Source of the DNA: Streptomyces pacificus
GTDB lineage: Bacteria; Actinomycetota; Actinomycetes; Streptomycetales; Streptomycetaceae
DNA length: 64,000 nt
Direction: 5' to 3'
Assembly (NCBI RefSeq): GCF_011766325.1
Contig: NZ_BLLG01000003.1
Span: 124,001 to 188,000, forward strand
Positions within the stretch are counted from its first letter, which is position 1. Every line of letters begins with the position of its first letter. The position numbers were made by a program, and so were the translations under genes. The notes beneath the pieces are model-generated. The model was given only the letters and a program-made list of their open reading frames with translations, searched no databases and was not told where the DNA came from. Shown one piece after another: positions 7,959 through 17,132 of this stretch.

Positions 7959-9368
7959 CTAGATGTCGAAGTACAGCTCGAACTCGTGCGGGTGCGGGCG
8001 CAGTTGGATCGGGGCGATCTCGTTCGTCCGCTTGTAGTCGATCCAGGTCTCGATCAGGTCGGCCGTGAAGACGCCGCCGGCCTGGAGGTACTCGTTGTCC
8101 GCCTCGAGGGCGTCGAGGACCGCCGGGAGGGAGGTCGGGACCTGCGGGACGCCCGCGTGCTCCTCGGGGGCGAGTTCGTAGAGGTCCTTGTCGATCGGCT
8201 CGGCCGGCTCGATCTTGTTCTTGACGCCGTCGAGGCCGGCGAGCAGCAGTGCCGAGAAGGCCAGGTACGGGTTCGAGGACGGGTCCGGCGCGCGGAATTC
8301 GACGCGCTTGGCCTTCGGGTTGGAGCCCGTGATCGGGATGCGCATCGCGGCCGAGCGGTTGCGCTGCGAGTACACGAGGTTCACCGGTGCCTCGAAGCCC
8401 GGCACCAGGCGGTGGTAGGAGTTGACCGTCGGGTTGGTGAAGGCCAGCAGCGACGGGGCGTGCTTCAGGATGCCGCCGATGTAGTAGCGGGCGGTGTCGG
8501 AGAGGCCCGCGTACCCCTGCTCGTCGTAGAAGAGCGGGGAGCCGCCCTGCCACAGCGACTGGTGGACGTGCATGCCGGAGCCGTTGTCACCGAAGATCGG
8601 CTTGGGCATGAAGGTCGCGGTCTTGCCGTTGCGCCAGGCGACGTTCTTCACGATGTACTTGAAGAGCATCAGGTCGTCGGCCGCGGCGAGCAGTGTGTTG
8701 AACGTGTAGTTGATCTCGGCCTGGCCGGCGGTGCCGACCTCGTGGTGCTGGCGCTCGACCTGCAGGCCGGCCCTCTCCAGCTCCAGGGAGATCTCGGAGC
8801 GCAGGTCGGCGAAGTGGTCGACCGGCGGGGCCGGGAAGTAGCCGCCCTTGTAGCGGACCTTGTAGCCGCGGTTGTCCTCGACGGCCCCGGTGTTCCAGGC
8901 GCCGGCCTCGGAGTCGATGTGGTAGAAGCCCTCGTTCGCTGAGGTGGCGAAGCGCACCGAGTCGAAGACGTAGAACTCTGCCTCGGGGCCGAAGTACGCG
9001 GTGTCCGCGATGCCGGTGGAGGCCAGGTAGGCCTCGGCCTTCTTGGCGATGTTCCGCGGGTCGCGGCTGTACTGCTCGCCCGTGATCGGGTCGTGGATGA
9101 AGAAGTTGATGTTGAGGGTCTTGTCGCGGCGGAACGGGTCCAGCCGCGCCGTGGACAGGTCCGCCCGCAGCGCCATGTCGGACTCGTGGATCGCCTGGAA
9201 GCCGCGGATCGACGAGCCGTCGAAGGCAAGCTCATCGGACGGGTCGAACGCCGTGGCCGGGATGGTGAAGTGCTGCATCACGCCCGGAAGGTCGCAGAAC
9301 CGGACGTCGACCATTTTCACGTCGTTGTCCGCGATGAACTTCTTGGCGTCGTCGGCGTTCTGGAACAT
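7959..9368 (-). CDS. glnA: Glutamine synthetase, type I
   Basis: A 469-residue GSI protein, exactly the family length, making glutamine from glutamate, ammonia and ATP in the cytoplasm as a dodecamer. Visible signatures are the N-terminal DVRFCDLPG, the Mg-binding [21 protein letters not shown], the ATP-binding-type segment [12 protein letters not shown], and NRSAAMRIP. The adenylylation loop [11 protein letters not shown] near residue 397 carries the tyrosine modified by GlnE, so post-translational control is expected. ATG 9368 follows an unusually long purine run (GGAGGAGGAGGAG), a very strong ribosome site. A GlnR-type operator lies about 100 bp upstream. Confidence 0.97.
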   Translation of the reverse strand: MFQNADDAKKFIADNDVKMVDVRFCDLPGVMQHFTIPATAFDPSDELAFDGSSIRGFQAIHESDMALRADLSTARLDPFRRDKTLNINFFIHDPITGEQYSRDPRNIAKKAEAYLASTGIADTAYFGPEAEFYVFDSVRFATSANEGFYHIDSEAGAWNTGAVEDNRGYKVRYKGGYFPAPPVDHFADLRSEISLELERAGLQVERQHHEVGTAGQAEINYTFNTLLAAADDLMLFKYIVKNVAWRNGKTATFMPKPIFGDNGSGMHVHQSLWQGGSPLFYDEQGYAGLSDTARYYIGGILKHAPSLLAFTNPTVNSYHRLVPGFEAPVNLVYSQRNRSAAMRIPITGSNPKAKRVEFRAPDPSSNPYLAFSALLLAGLDGVKNKIEPAEPIDKDLYELAPEEHAGVPQVPTSLPAVLDALEADNEYLQAGGVFTADLIETWIDYKRTNEIAPIQLRPHPHEFELYFDI

Positions 9369-9465
9369 CCAACTCCTCCTCCTCCCGTCCCGGGGAGGGG
9401 CGGGGTTGTCACTCGGTCGTGGCCAGTGCGGTGGCACACGCAGGACACGACACTAGGCAGCCGGG

Positions 9466-9503
9466 ATTTCTCCAGCATGACTCATTTGTTTCGCGGAAGT
9501 TAA
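9466..9503 (-). promoter_or_regulatory. GlnR-type operator upstream of glnA
   Basis: Read on the minus strand, four 5-mers are spaced by exactly six bases: TTAAC, GAAAC, GTCAT, GAAAT. This fits the known Streptomyces GlnR pattern of alternating GTnAC and GAAAC half-sites with 6-bp spacers. It sits about 98 bp upstream of the glnA start, next to a possible -10 box TAGTGT (9451-9456). GlnR activation of glnA under nitrogen limitation is well established in the genus; binding here is inferred from the match. Confidence 0.7.
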
Positions 9504-9690
9504 CCGGACCGCCGGGGCTCCGCGCCGTGACACGCCTCGCAGGGCCTCCCGCCTGCCCCTCCCGGACCCGCCCCGGACCCCTCCCGGACCCGCCCAGGCG
9601 GTGGCCGCAAGGCCCGCGGGCACGCTCCGTTCCCGCCCTGACGGGCACCCGGGAGGGGGTGGCCGAAAGCGTGCACAGTACCGTGGACGG

Positions 9691-10158
9691 GTGGACAACA
9701 GGCAAGCGATCGGATCGTGGCTCTCCGGGCCCCGCGCTGCGGCCGAGGACATGGGCGCCGACTTCGGCTACCGGGGCGAGCGGCTCGGACTGCCGCAGCA
9801 GGGGCCGGGCTCCCTCGCCCCGCTCGGGCGGCGTTTCGGAGCGCTCTTCATCGACTGGGGTCTGTGCGTGCTCGTCGCATACGGCCTCATCACCGGACGC
9901 GACTGGTCCGCGGCGGGCAATCCCGCGCTGCTGGTCTTCCTGGTCTTGAACGTGCTGACCGTCGGTACCGTCGGCAGCACTCCCGGCAAGCGGCTCCTCG
10001 GGCTGCGGGTCGTCGGCGAGGACGGCGGGCGGCTCGGTCCCGGCCGGGTCCTCGTCCGCAGCGTGCTGCTCTGCCTGGCGATCCCGGCGCTGGTCTGGGA
10101 CCGCGATGGCCGCGGTCTGCACGACCGGCTCGCCCGCGCGGTCCAGGTGCGCGCCTGA
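9691..10158 (+). CDS. RDD family membrane protein
   Basis: A 155-residue protein with the RDD-domain layout. A conserved arginine and aspartate lie in LGRRFGALFIDWGL before the first membrane helix. The middle segment carries TVGSTPGKRLLGLRVV, a further hydrophobic stretch follows (VLVRSVLLCLAIPALVW), and the protein ends HDRLARAVQVRA. The RDD family has no agreed function; some members are proposed ion exchangers. GTG 9691 fits the alignable part; no strong ribosome site is visible. It is divergent from glnA, and the 322-bp spacer between them holds the GlnR site. Confidence 0.8.
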   Translation: MDNRQAIGSWLSGPRAAAEDMGADFGYRGERLGLPQQGPGSLAPLGRRFGALFIDWGLCVLVAYGLITGRDWSAAGNPALLVFLVLNVLTVGTVGSTPGKRLLGLRVVGEDGGRLGPGRVLVRSVLLCLAIPALVWDRDGRGLHDRLARAVQVRA

Positions 10159-10404
10159 GGATCCCGCCGCGCGCGGCAGAAGCCCCGCCGCCGCCCCCCC
10201 GTGAGCGCTTCGGTGACCGCCGGGTGAGAGCCCGAGGCGGGGACCCGGGCGCGGGTATGGGGCAAGCGGGGCCGCCGTAAGGGTGGGTACGCCGGGTCCC
10301 GAGCCGTACCGCGCCCGCCCGCGAGGCTTCTCCCGTCTCCTCCTCGCTGCCGCCGGGCATGCGATCCTGCGGCAGCGAGACGCGTAAGCGTGATTCCGCA
10401 CGGC

Positions 10405-10446
10405 GCATAGAGGAGGGTGCCCCGGCCGGGGCACCCTCCTCTATGC
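10405..10446. terminator. Perfect 42-bp palindrome, bidirectional terminator
   Basis: Bases 10405-10446 are a perfect palindrome: 21-bp arms starting GCATAGAGGAGGGTGCC, with no unpaired loop bases. It lies between the convergent RDD gene (ends 10158) and DUF4191 gene (ends 10499), only 52 bp from the latter, so it can stop transcription from both sides. Confidence 0.75.
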
Positions 10447-10498
10447 GTGTCGTCCTCACGTGTCGTCCTCACGTGCCGTCCGCGGGCAGGGAACGGGG

Positions 10499-11197
10499 TC
10501 AGCGCATCTTTCCGCCGCGCGGCATCCGCATGCCTTTCGGCAACGGGCCCTTCGGCAGTGGCATATTGCCCATCAGGTCGCCCATGGCGCGCAGGCGGTC
10601 GTTCGTCTGCGTCACCTGCGAGCCGGTCAGCACCCGGGGCAGCTTGGTCATCGTCGTGCGCAGCTTCTTCAGCGGCACCTGGCCCTCGTCGTTGCCGACG
10701 ATGATGTCGTGCACCGGTGCGTCCACGGCCACCCGGGCCATCTTCCTCTTCTCGGCCGCCAGCAGGGTCTTGACCCGGTTCGGGTTGCCCTCCGCGACCA
10801 GCACGATGCCGGCGCGGCCGACGGCCCGGTGGACGACGTCCTGGCTGCGGTTCATCGCGATCGCGGGGGTCGTGGTCCAGCCCCGGCCCACGTTCTGCAG
10901 TACGGCGGCCGCCGCTCCCGGCTGTCCCTCCATCTGCCCGAAGGCGGCACGCTCGGCCCGGCGCCCGAAGACGATCGCCATCGCGAGGAAGGCCAGCAGG
11001 AAGCCCAGGATGCCCAGGTAGATCGGATGCCCGATCAGAAAGCCGATGGCGAGGAAGACACCGAAGGTGACGGCTCCCACACCGGCGACGACGAGCCCGA
11101 CCCTGGGGTCGACCCGCCGGGTCATCTTGTAGGTAAGGGCGATCTGCTTCAGTCGCCCGGGGTTCGCAGAGTTCTCTGCCGTGTCCTTCCGCGCCAT
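10499..11197 (-). CDS. DUF4191 family membrane protein
   Basis: A 232-residue actinobacterial protein. A short basic N-terminus with KQIALTYKMTRRVDP precedes two hydrophobic helices at about residues 33-55 and 58-78 (VGLVVAGVGAVTFGVFLAIG; YLGILGFLLAFLAMAIVFG). The rest is cytoplasmic, with GQPGAAAAVLQNVGRGW and a basic, glycine-rich tail (MRMPRGGKMR). The family is conserved next to lipA in Streptomyces; its function is unknown. ATG 11197 gives the N-terminus usual for the family. It ends in the shared palindromic terminator. Confidence 0.85.
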   Translation of the reverse strand: MARKDTAENSANPGRLKQIALTYKMTRRVDPRVGLVVAGVGAVTFGVFLAIGFLIGHPIYLGILGFLLAFLAMAIVFGRRAERAAFGQMEGQPGAAAAVLQNVGRGWTTTPAIAMNRSQDVVHRAVGRAGIVLVAEGNPNRVKTLLAAEKRKMARVAVDAPVHDIIVGNDEGQVPLKKLRTTMTKLPRVLTGSQVTQTNDRLRAMGDLMGNMPLPKGPLPKGMRMPRGGKMR

Positions 11198-11207
11198 GTC
11201 CTGAAGT

Positions 11208-11420
11208 TTACGTGCCCCAGGAAGAGCGAGTCGCCACGGCCTCCAGGACGTGCTGCGCCGCCACCCGGTCCCTGGCGCGGCGCCGGTCCTCGAGGACCGC
11301 GGTCCAGGCGTTGCGGCGGGCGGTGCGCTGGCCGCCGTCCAGGAGTGCGGACTCGAGGGCGAGGAGCGCCTGGGTGAGAGTCGGGAGGGCGTTGGCGCGT
11401 ACGGAGGTCGCGGCCTGCAT
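11208..11420 (-). CDS. Small conserved helical protein (hypothetical)
   Basis: A 70-residue, Ala/Arg-rich, probably all-helical protein (MQAATSVRANALPTLTQALL...), preceded by a GAGGGAGA-like ribosome site. Its stop lies 10 bp upstream of the DUF4191 start on the same strand, so the two are probably co-transcribed. A small gene at this position between DUF4191 and lipA is also present in other Streptomyces as I recall. The function is unknown. Confidence 0.6.
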   Translation of the reverse strand: MQAATSVRANALPTLTQALLALESALLDGGQRTARRNAWTAVLEDRRRARDRVAAQHVLEAVATRSSWGT

Positions 11421-11865
11421 GGCGGAGGTCTCCCTCTGGGGCGGGTGGTGGTCGGCGGGAGCGTGCGTGCTCTGCGTGGAACCAGAGTCACTGACTGGTG
11501 TTACCAGGGCGTGACTCGCTGGTCAAACGCTGATGAAACCTTTCGCCAAACCGCGGGGCGCGAGCGGTGGCCCGCCTGCCGCCCTTGACCTGCGGGGGTG
11601 CTGCGGGCTGCGGGAAGCCGCCCTCTACTCATCGGTAGCTTCTTGTGCGTGAATTCACACGTTGGGCGCGGCTCCGGCGCCCGCCCGGCAGGGCGTACCC
11701 GGCTCGGAGCTCACACGCCCGGCAGCAGACCGCCGGCAGTAGACCGCCCGGGGGTGCACCGCCCGGCAGTGGACGCACCCGGGGGGGTACACGGCGCGCG
11801 TGCCGGATCGCGCGCGTGCCGGATCGCGCGCGTGCCGGATCGCGCCCGTAGCGACGGCCGCGGAC
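11421..11865. other. Intergenic region downstream of lipA with 16-bp tandem repeat
   Basis: It holds three perfect 16-bp units GCGCGCGTGCCGGATC at 11794-11841, just beyond the lipA stop, preceded by looser repeats of CCGCCCGG(C/G)AGT(A/G)GAC around 11715-11790. A lower-G+C patch at about 11470-11560 (GACTGGTGTTACCAGG, TGATGAAACCTTTCGCC) probably contains the promoter of the small gene 11208-11420; CTGGTGTTACCAG at 11497-11509 is a nearly perfect palindrome. No gene is seen. Confidence 0.5.
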
Positions 11866-12855
11866 TCAGCCGGCCTGGGCGGCCGCGGTCTGCCCGCCCT
11901 GCTGCCCGGCGGCGGACCGCCGCTGGTCCATGGCCTGCTGGAACAGGCGTCCGGCCCGGTACGAGGACCGCACCAGCGGCCCCGACATCACACCGGAGAA
12001 GCCGATCTCCTCCGCCTCCTCCTTCAGCTCCACGAACTCCCCCGGCTTCACCCAGCGCTCGACGGGGTGGTGCCGCACGGAAGGCCGCAGGTACTGGGTG
12101 ATGGTGATCAGTTCGCAGCCCGCGTCGTGCAGATGCCGCAGGGCCTCGCCGACCTCCTCGCGGGTCTCGCCCATGCCGAGGATCAGGTTCGACTTGGTGA
12201 CCAGGCCGGCCGCGCGGGCCTCGGTGATCACCTTCAGGGAGCGCTCGTAGCGGAAGCCGGGGCGGATGCGCTTGAAGATGCGCGGCACCGTCTCCACGTT
12301 GTGCGCCAGCACTTCGGGGCGGGCGGAGAAGACCTCGGCCAGCTGGTCCGGCTCGGCGTTGAAATCCGGGATCAGCAGCTCGACCTTGGTCCGGCCGGCC
12401 TCGCGGCCCGCCGTCTGCGCGTGGATCTGGCGCACCGTCTCCGCGTACAGCCAGGCGCCGCCGTCCTCCAGGTCGTCGCGGGCGACACCGGTGATCGTGG
12501 CGTAGTTCAGGTCCATCGTGACGACCGACTCGCCGACGCGGCGCGGCTCGTCGCGGTCGAGCGCCTGCGGCCTGCCCGTGTCGATCTGGCAGAAGTCGCA
12601 GCGCCGGGTGCACTGGTCACCGCCGATGAGGAAGGTGGCCTCGCGGTCCTCCCAGCACTCGAAGATGTTCGGGCAGCCGGCCTCCTGGCACACCGTGTGC
12701 AGGCCCTCGCTCTTGACGAGCTTCTGCAGCTGGTTGTACTCGGGACCCATCTTCGCCCGGGTCTTGATCCACTCGGGCTTGCGCTCGATGGGGGTCTGGC
12801 TGTTCCGGACCTCCAGGCGCAGCATCCTGCGTCCGTCGGGTGCTACAGCGGACAC
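11866..12855 (-). CDS. lipA: Lipoyl synthase
   Basis: A 329-residue radical-SAM enzyme that inserts two sulfur atoms into protein-bound octanoate to form the lipoyl cofactor. Both iron-sulfur clusters are visible: the auxiliary cluster cysteines Cys56, Cys61 and Cys67 in [12 protein letters not shown], and the radical-SAM triad Cys82, Cys86 and Cys89 in CTRRCDFC. The C-terminal [10 protein letters not shown] contains the serine that ligates the auxiliary cluster in this family. GTG 12855 matches the family N-terminus and has GAGGGAG upstream; another GTG five codons earlier (12870) is possible. It acts with LipB next door and serves the E2 protein encoded at 23.9-25.7 kb. Confidence 0.95.
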   Translation of the reverse strand: MSAVAPDGRRMLRLEVRNSQTPIERKPEWIKTRAKMGPEYNQLQKLVKSEGLHTVCQEAGCPNIFECWEDREATFLIGGDQCTRRCDFCQIDTGRPQALDRDEPRRVGESVVTMDLNYATITGVARDDLEDGGAWLYAETVRQIHAQTAGREAGRTKVELLIPDFNAEPDQLAEVFSARPEVLAHNVETVPRIFKRIRPGFRYERSLKVITEARAAGLVTKSNLILGMGETREEVGEALRHLHDAGCELITITQYLRPSVRHHPVERWVKPGEFVELKEEAEEIGFSGVMSGPLVRSSYRAGRLFQQAMDQRRSAAGQQGGQTAAAQAG

Positions 12856-12956
12856 GACCGGCTCCCTCACTTCGATTCCTCGGCGGACCCCAGGGTACGC
12901 CCGTTGATACTGATGCCCTCACCCCTGGTCAACCTCTGGCCAGAGGCGGGCATTCC

Positions 12957-13808
12957 TCAGGCTGCCGGGGCGGACCCGGCCACCGGATCCCCGGTGGGCG
13001 CGGCGGACCCGGGCCCGGCCGCGCCCGTCACCGTCCGGGGCCTCGGGTCTGCGTTCTCCAGCACCTCCCGCAGGTGCTTCTCGACGACCGGCAGGACCTC
13101 GGCGATCGTCAGGTCGCGGCCCAGCTCGCCGGCGAGCGAGGCCACGCCCGCGTCCCGGATGCCGCAGGGCACGATCCGGTCGAACCAGGTGTTGTCCGGG
13201 TTCACGTTCAGGGCGAAGCCGTGCATGGTCACACCCTTGGCCACGCGGATGCCGATGGCGGCGAGCTTGCGGTCCTCGCGCCGCTGCCCGGCGTTGGACG
13301 GGGCGTAGTCCGGGCCGCTGAGGCGGGGATCGAACTCCTCGTCGTGCAGCCTCGGGTCGAAGTCCAGCGACAGCCCTCCCGCCGACGGGCGCCGCTCGAC
13401 CGCGTCGCCCAGCACCCAGACCCCGCTCCGGCCCTCCACGCGGGTGGTCTCCACGCCGAAGTCCGCACAGGTCCGGATCAGTGCCTCCTCCAGGCGCCGC
13501 ACATGGGCGACCACGTCCACCGGCCGGGGCAGCTGCATGATCGGATAGCCGACGAGCTGCCCGGGGCCGTGCCAGGTGATCTTCCCGCCGCGGTCGACGT
13601 CGATGACGGGGGTGCCGTCCAGCGGCCGCTCGCCGTCCTCCGTGCGCCGTCCGGCCGTGTAGACCGGCGGGTGCTCCAGCAGCAGGCAGGTGTCGGGGAT
13701 CTCGCCGGCGAACCGGGCCGCGTGCACGCGGCGCTGCTCGTCCCAGGCCGCCTGGTACTCGACGGCGTCGTCACCGAAGCCCAGACGGACAAATCGCAGC
13801 TCGCTCAC
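12957..13808 (-). CDS. lipB: Lipoyl(octanoyl) transferase
   Basis: A 283-residue protein that moves octanoate from acyl carrier protein to lysines of E2 and GcvH. The acyl-enzyme cysteine is Cys215 in VPCGIRDAG and the catalytic lysine is Lys181 in [32 protein letters not shown] is also diagnostic. An insertion at about residues 143-175, with FDPRL twice, lengthens the protein compared with the E. coli enzyme; I recall it in other Streptomyces LipB proteins. GTG 13808 has TGAGGAGG upstream. lipB lies upstream of lipA with a 101-bp gap on the same strand. Confidence 0.94.
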   Translation of the reverse strand: MSELRFVRLGFGDDAVEYQAAWDEQRRVHAARFAGEIPDTCLLLEHPPVYTAGRRTEDGERPLDGTPVIDVDRGGKITWHGPGQLVGYPIMQLPRPVDVVAHVRRLEEALIRTCADFGVETTRVEGRSGVWVLGDAVERRPSAGGLSLDFDPRLHDEEFDPRLSGPDYAPSNAGQRREDRKLAAIGIRVAKGVTMHGFALNVNPDNTWFDRIVPCGIRDAGVASLAGELGRDLTIAEVLPVVEKHLREVLENADPRPRTVTGAAGPGSAAPTGDPVAGSAPAA

Positions 13809-14075
13809 CGCAGTGCCTCCTCAAGCGTTCACGGTGCACCCAACGCGCCCCGGCCACTGTACGACGCGTATCGCGCCCGTCAGCCCCGCCCCTAATCCTC
13901 ACACGATCGGATGAATGCGGGACGAAGGCGGCGGTAGCGCCGGTGCGGACCGCTAAATTCGCGCCGTTCCTCCCCCCGGTGCTTCTCCCGCAGCTCCGAG
14001 CCCTGGCGAGCCCCGGGGGGACCCCAGGCTGCGAGGGCCGCACCCGGGCCCGGAAGGCAGGAGACCGCACAGCTG

Positions 14076-15527
14076 ATGACGGACCGACCCCCGCAGCGCA
14101 CCCCGAACCGCCAGCTCGCCGCCCTCATCGCCGAAGCCGGCTTCTCCAACGCGGGACTGGCCCGCAGGGTGGACCAGCTCGGCCTGGAGCACGGCCTCGA
14201 CCTGCGGTACGACAAGACCTCGGTGACGCGCTGGCTGCGCGGGCAGCAGCCGCGCGGCACCACGCCCGCCCTGATCGCCGAGGTCTTCACACGGCGGCTC
14301 GGCCGGCGCCTCTCCGCCCAGGACCTGGGCCTGGACGCCTGCGCACCGGTGTACGCCGGGCTGGAGTTCGCGGCCACCCCCGAGGAGGCCGTGGACATCG
14401 TCGGCGGGCTCTGGCGCAAGGACTCCGGCAGCCACGCCGAGCTGCGGAAGATCGCGTTCACTCCGGCCGGTCTCGTCGTGCCGAGCCGCGACTGGCTGAT
14501 CGGCCGCGCCGACGAGCGGGTCGGCCGTGGGGAGCCCGACCAGAACGGCGCACGGGCAGGAGTGCCGGGAGGGGGCGCCCGCGGCCCGGTGCCCCGGCAG
14601 CGCGGCACCGACCGGGGCCCGGGCCAGCGGGTCGGCCCGGGCGACATCGCGGCGCTGCGGTCGGTGGGCGACCTCTTCCGCACCCTCGACCACGCCTACG
14701 GCGGCGGGCACGCCCGCCAGGCGCTCGTCCGCTACCTGGAGCACGAGGCCGAGCCGATGCTGCGGGGGTCGTACGGGGAGAGCACCGGACGCCGGCTGTT
14801 CGGGGCCGTGGCGGACCTCACCAGGCTCGCCGGCTGGACGTCGTTCGACATCGCCGCCCACGGCCTCGCCCAGCGGTACTTCGTCCAGGCGCTGCGGCTG
14901 GCCCAGACCGCAGGCGACCGGGCCTACGGGGCGTACGTCCTGGTGACGATGGCGCGCCAGGCCGTGTACCTCGGGCACGGGCGGGAGGCCGTCCAGCTCA
15001 CCCGGGTCGCCCAGCAGGGCGTCGGCCCCTCCGCCCCGCCCGCCGTCCAGGCCCTCTTGCACGCGGTCGAGGCCCGCGGCCACGGGGTGCTCGGGGAGGT
15101 CCGCTCCTGCACGGCCTCGCTGGTCCGGGCCGAGCGCACGCTGGGCGTCGCGCGGCCAGGGGACGAGGTGCCGGCCTGGGCGACGTTCTTCGACGAGGCC
15201 CAACTGGCCGACGAGTTCGGGCACTGCCACCGTGATCTGCAGCAGTACCGCGCCGCCGTGCAGCACGCCGAGCGCTCCCTCCAGCTGCGCGCTCCCGGCT
15301 TCGCGCGCAGCCGGCTCTTCTGCCGTGTCGTCCTCGCCACCTCCCGGCTCGGCCTCGGAGAGCTGGACCAGGCGTGCGCCCTGGGGGCGGAGGCGGCGCA
15401 GCAGGCGTCGGAGATGCGGTCGGCGCGGGCCATCGAGTATGTGCGGGACTTCGAGCGGCGGCTGGAGCCCTACCGTGACGCGGCCGCGGTGCGCACCTAC
15501 CGGGACCGCGTCGCGGCGATCGGCTGA
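14076..15527 (+). CDS. NsdA/AsdA-like regulatory protein with TPR-type helices
   Basis: A 483-residue soluble regulator. The N-terminal 75 residues form a helix-turn-helix-like domain (RQLAALIAEAGFSNAGLARR then KTSVTRWLRGQQPRGTTPAL). A low-complexity Gly/Arg/Pro linker follows around residues 150-190. The C-terminal half is all-helical and TPR-like (QALLHAVEARGHGVLGEV, DEAQLADEFGHCHRDLQQY). Proteins of this layout include negative regulators of antibiotic production and sporulation in Streptomyces (the NsdA group). Assignment to that group is by resemblance. It is divergent from lipB across a 267-bp spacer. Confidence 0.7.
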   Translation: MTDRPPQRTPNRQLAALIAEAGFSNAGLARRVDQLGLEHGLDLRYDKTSVTRWLRGQQPRGTTPALIAEVFTRRLGRRLSAQDLGLDACAPVYAGLEFAATPEEAVDIVGGLWRKDSGSHAELRKIAFTPAGLVVPSRDWLIGRADERVGRGEPDQNGARAGVPGGGARGPVPRQRGTDRGPGQRVGPGDIAALRSVGDLFRTLDHAYGGGHARQALVRYLEHEAEPMLRGSYGESTGRRLFGAVADLTRLAGWTSFDIAAHGLAQRYFVQALRLAQTAGDRAYGAYVLVTMARQAVYLGHGREAVQLTRVAQQGVGPSAPPAVQALLHAVEARGHGVLGEVRSCTASLVRAERTLGVARPGDEVPAWATFFDEAQLADEFGHCHRDLQQYRAAVQHAERSLQLRAPGFARSRLFCRVVLATSRLGLGELDQACALGAEAAQQASEMRSARAIEYVRDFERRLEPYRDAAAVRTYRDRVAAIG

Positions 15528-15791
15528 CGGTCCGCCGGTCCGCCGGTCCGCCAGTCCGTGGGTCCGCCGGTCGGCCGGTCGGCCGGTCCATGGGTCCGTG
15601 GGTCCGCCGGTCGGCTGACGGCCTTGGACGGTCGGGCACCGGGGCCTGGACCCGGTCTGGTGGTCTGGTGGTACGGCAGCGCGGCCCGGCCGGTGGCGGG
15701 CGGCCGGCGTCGGCCGGCGTCGGCCGGGTCGTGGCGGCGGGGGCGTGGTGCCGGGCGTGGTACCGGAGGCGTGGTGGCCGGGCCGCCGTGG
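15528..15791. repeat. Degenerate GGTCCGCC/GGTCGGCC repeat tract
   Basis: From 15530 to 15620 the sequence is an almost uninterrupted run of 8-mers GGTCCGCC and GGTCGGCC, broken by CATGGGTCCGTG. A second patch of CCGGCGTCGG units lies at about 15700-15730. It separates two convergent genes and encodes only low-complexity peptides. It may help end transcription, but no clean hairpin stands out. Confidence 0.6.
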
Positions 15792-17132
15792 TCAGGCCGC
15801 TGCGGGACTGAGCAGCGCGGGCGCGAGTTCCGGCTGGATGCCGAAGTCGCGCAGGATCGCGTGGGCCGCCCGGCGCGCCGAGTGAAGCGCGCCCTGGACG
15901 GTGCTCGTGTCCCGGTGGCCGCCGCAGACGTAGAGGCCGCAGAGCAGCCGTACCGGGCGGCGCAGGTCGTGCGGTGCGGGCATCGCCGGGACGGCCTCCG
16001 GGTCGTGGTGCGCCTCCAGCAGTTCCCAGTCGGCGGTGGACGTCCCGTACAGCGCGGCCAGCTGGGCCCGGACCTGTTCGTCGAGTCCGGCGGGCGGGCT
16101 GCCCGGCACCGCGGAGGTGACGAGGACCCTGCCCCGGGGCGCACGGGACGGATCCACCTCGCTCATCACCGCCGTGTGCACCACCGGGCCGGCAGCGTCC
16201 GCGTCGAGCATCAGGGCCGGCTCGGTCAGCGGCGGCGCCGGGGCGGTGTGGTGCAGGACCGTGAGGGGGTGGAAGTCCGGCACCCGCAGACCGGGGAGCA
16301 ACTCCGCCGCGGCCCTGGCCCCCGTCGCCACGAGCAGGGCCCGGCAGCCGAAGGTGCCGTGCTCCTCGGTGGTGACCGAGGAGATGGAAGCCTCGGTCAC
16401 CCGCGCACCGGTGAGCAGGGTGCCCGGCGGCAGCGCGTCCGCGAGCGCTTCCGGAAGCCTGTCGGCGCCGCCCGTCGGCACGCAGAGCCGGCCGCGTGCG
16501 AAGCCGCGCAGTACGAGGTCCGCGCAGCGGCTGGAGGCGACCAGGTCGGCATCGTTCAGCAGGGCGGTCAGCAGCGGCCGGAGGAAGGTGTGCACCGTGC
16601 GCGGCGGCAGGCCGCGGCTGAACAGTGCCTCATGCACCGGCAGTTCGGGACGCGTCAGCAGGCGCCGGGTCGGTGTGGCGGCGATCCGTGCGAGTGCCGC
16701 CGCCAGCCGGGCCTGGTCGAGGGCCCCGCCGAGGGGGGTTCGGGGGGCGCTTGCCAAGGCGCGCGCTGCGGTCAGTGCGCCCCTCGCGCGCCCAGTGCTC
16801 CCACCGCCGCCCCCGCGCGTCCCGAGGACGTCTCCGGCGCGGTGGTGCCGGCCCTCGCTGTGCACGAGCACACCGGGTGAGAACCGGCTCAGCTGGAGGC
16901 CGGCCAGGGCCGGGGAACGGCGGAGCTCCGGGTAGGAGGTGTTGAGCAACTGGACCGTCCGGTCGAGCCGGAACCCGTCCAGGTCGCCGGTGGCCGTGCG
17001 GCCCCCCGCGCGCGGTTCTGCCTCGAGTACGGTGACCGTGACTCCCGCACTGGTCAGCCGATGTGCCGCCGCGAGTCCGGCGATACCGGCTCCGACGATG
17101 ACGACGTCCGCGTGGCGTGCGCTGCTGAGCAC
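15792..17132 (-). CDS. FAD-dependent amine oxidase/desaturase-like oxidoreductase
   Basis: A 446-residue flavoprotein. The N-terminal dinucleotide-binding motif is VVIVGAGIAGLAAAHRL (residues about 10-26), followed by the acidic end of strand 2 (VLEAEPRAGGR), typical of the protoporphyrinogen oxidase/phytoene desaturase superfamily. The C-terminal FAD motif reads GLYVCGGHRDTSTVQGALHS. Residues about 100-120 hold a Gly-rich loop (RGGGGGSTGRARG). GTG 17132 is preceded by GGGGAGGGG. The substrate is unknown; a homologue sits at the same place in other Streptomyces as I recall. Confidence 0.8.
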   Translation of the reverse strand: MLSSARHADVVIVGAGIAGLAAAHRLTSAGVTVTVLEAEPRAGGRTATGDLDGFRLDRTVQLLNTSYPELRRSPALAGLQLSRFSPGVLVHSEGRHHRAGDVLGTRGGGGGSTGRARGALTAARALASAPRTPLGGALDQARLAAALARIAATPTRRLLTRPELPVHEALFSRGLPPRTVHTFLRPLLTALLNDADLVASSRCADLVLRGFARGRLCVPTGGADRLPEALADALPPGTLLTGARVTEASISSVTTEEHGTFGCRALLVATGARAAAELLPGLRVPDFHPLTVLHHTAPAPPLTEPALMLDADAAGPVVHTAVMSEVDPSRAPRGRVLVTSAVPGSPPAGLDEQVRAQLAALYGTSTADWELLEAHHDPEAVPAMPAPHDLRRPVRLLCGLYVCGGHRDTSTVQGALHSARRAAHAILRDFGIQPELAPALLSPAAA

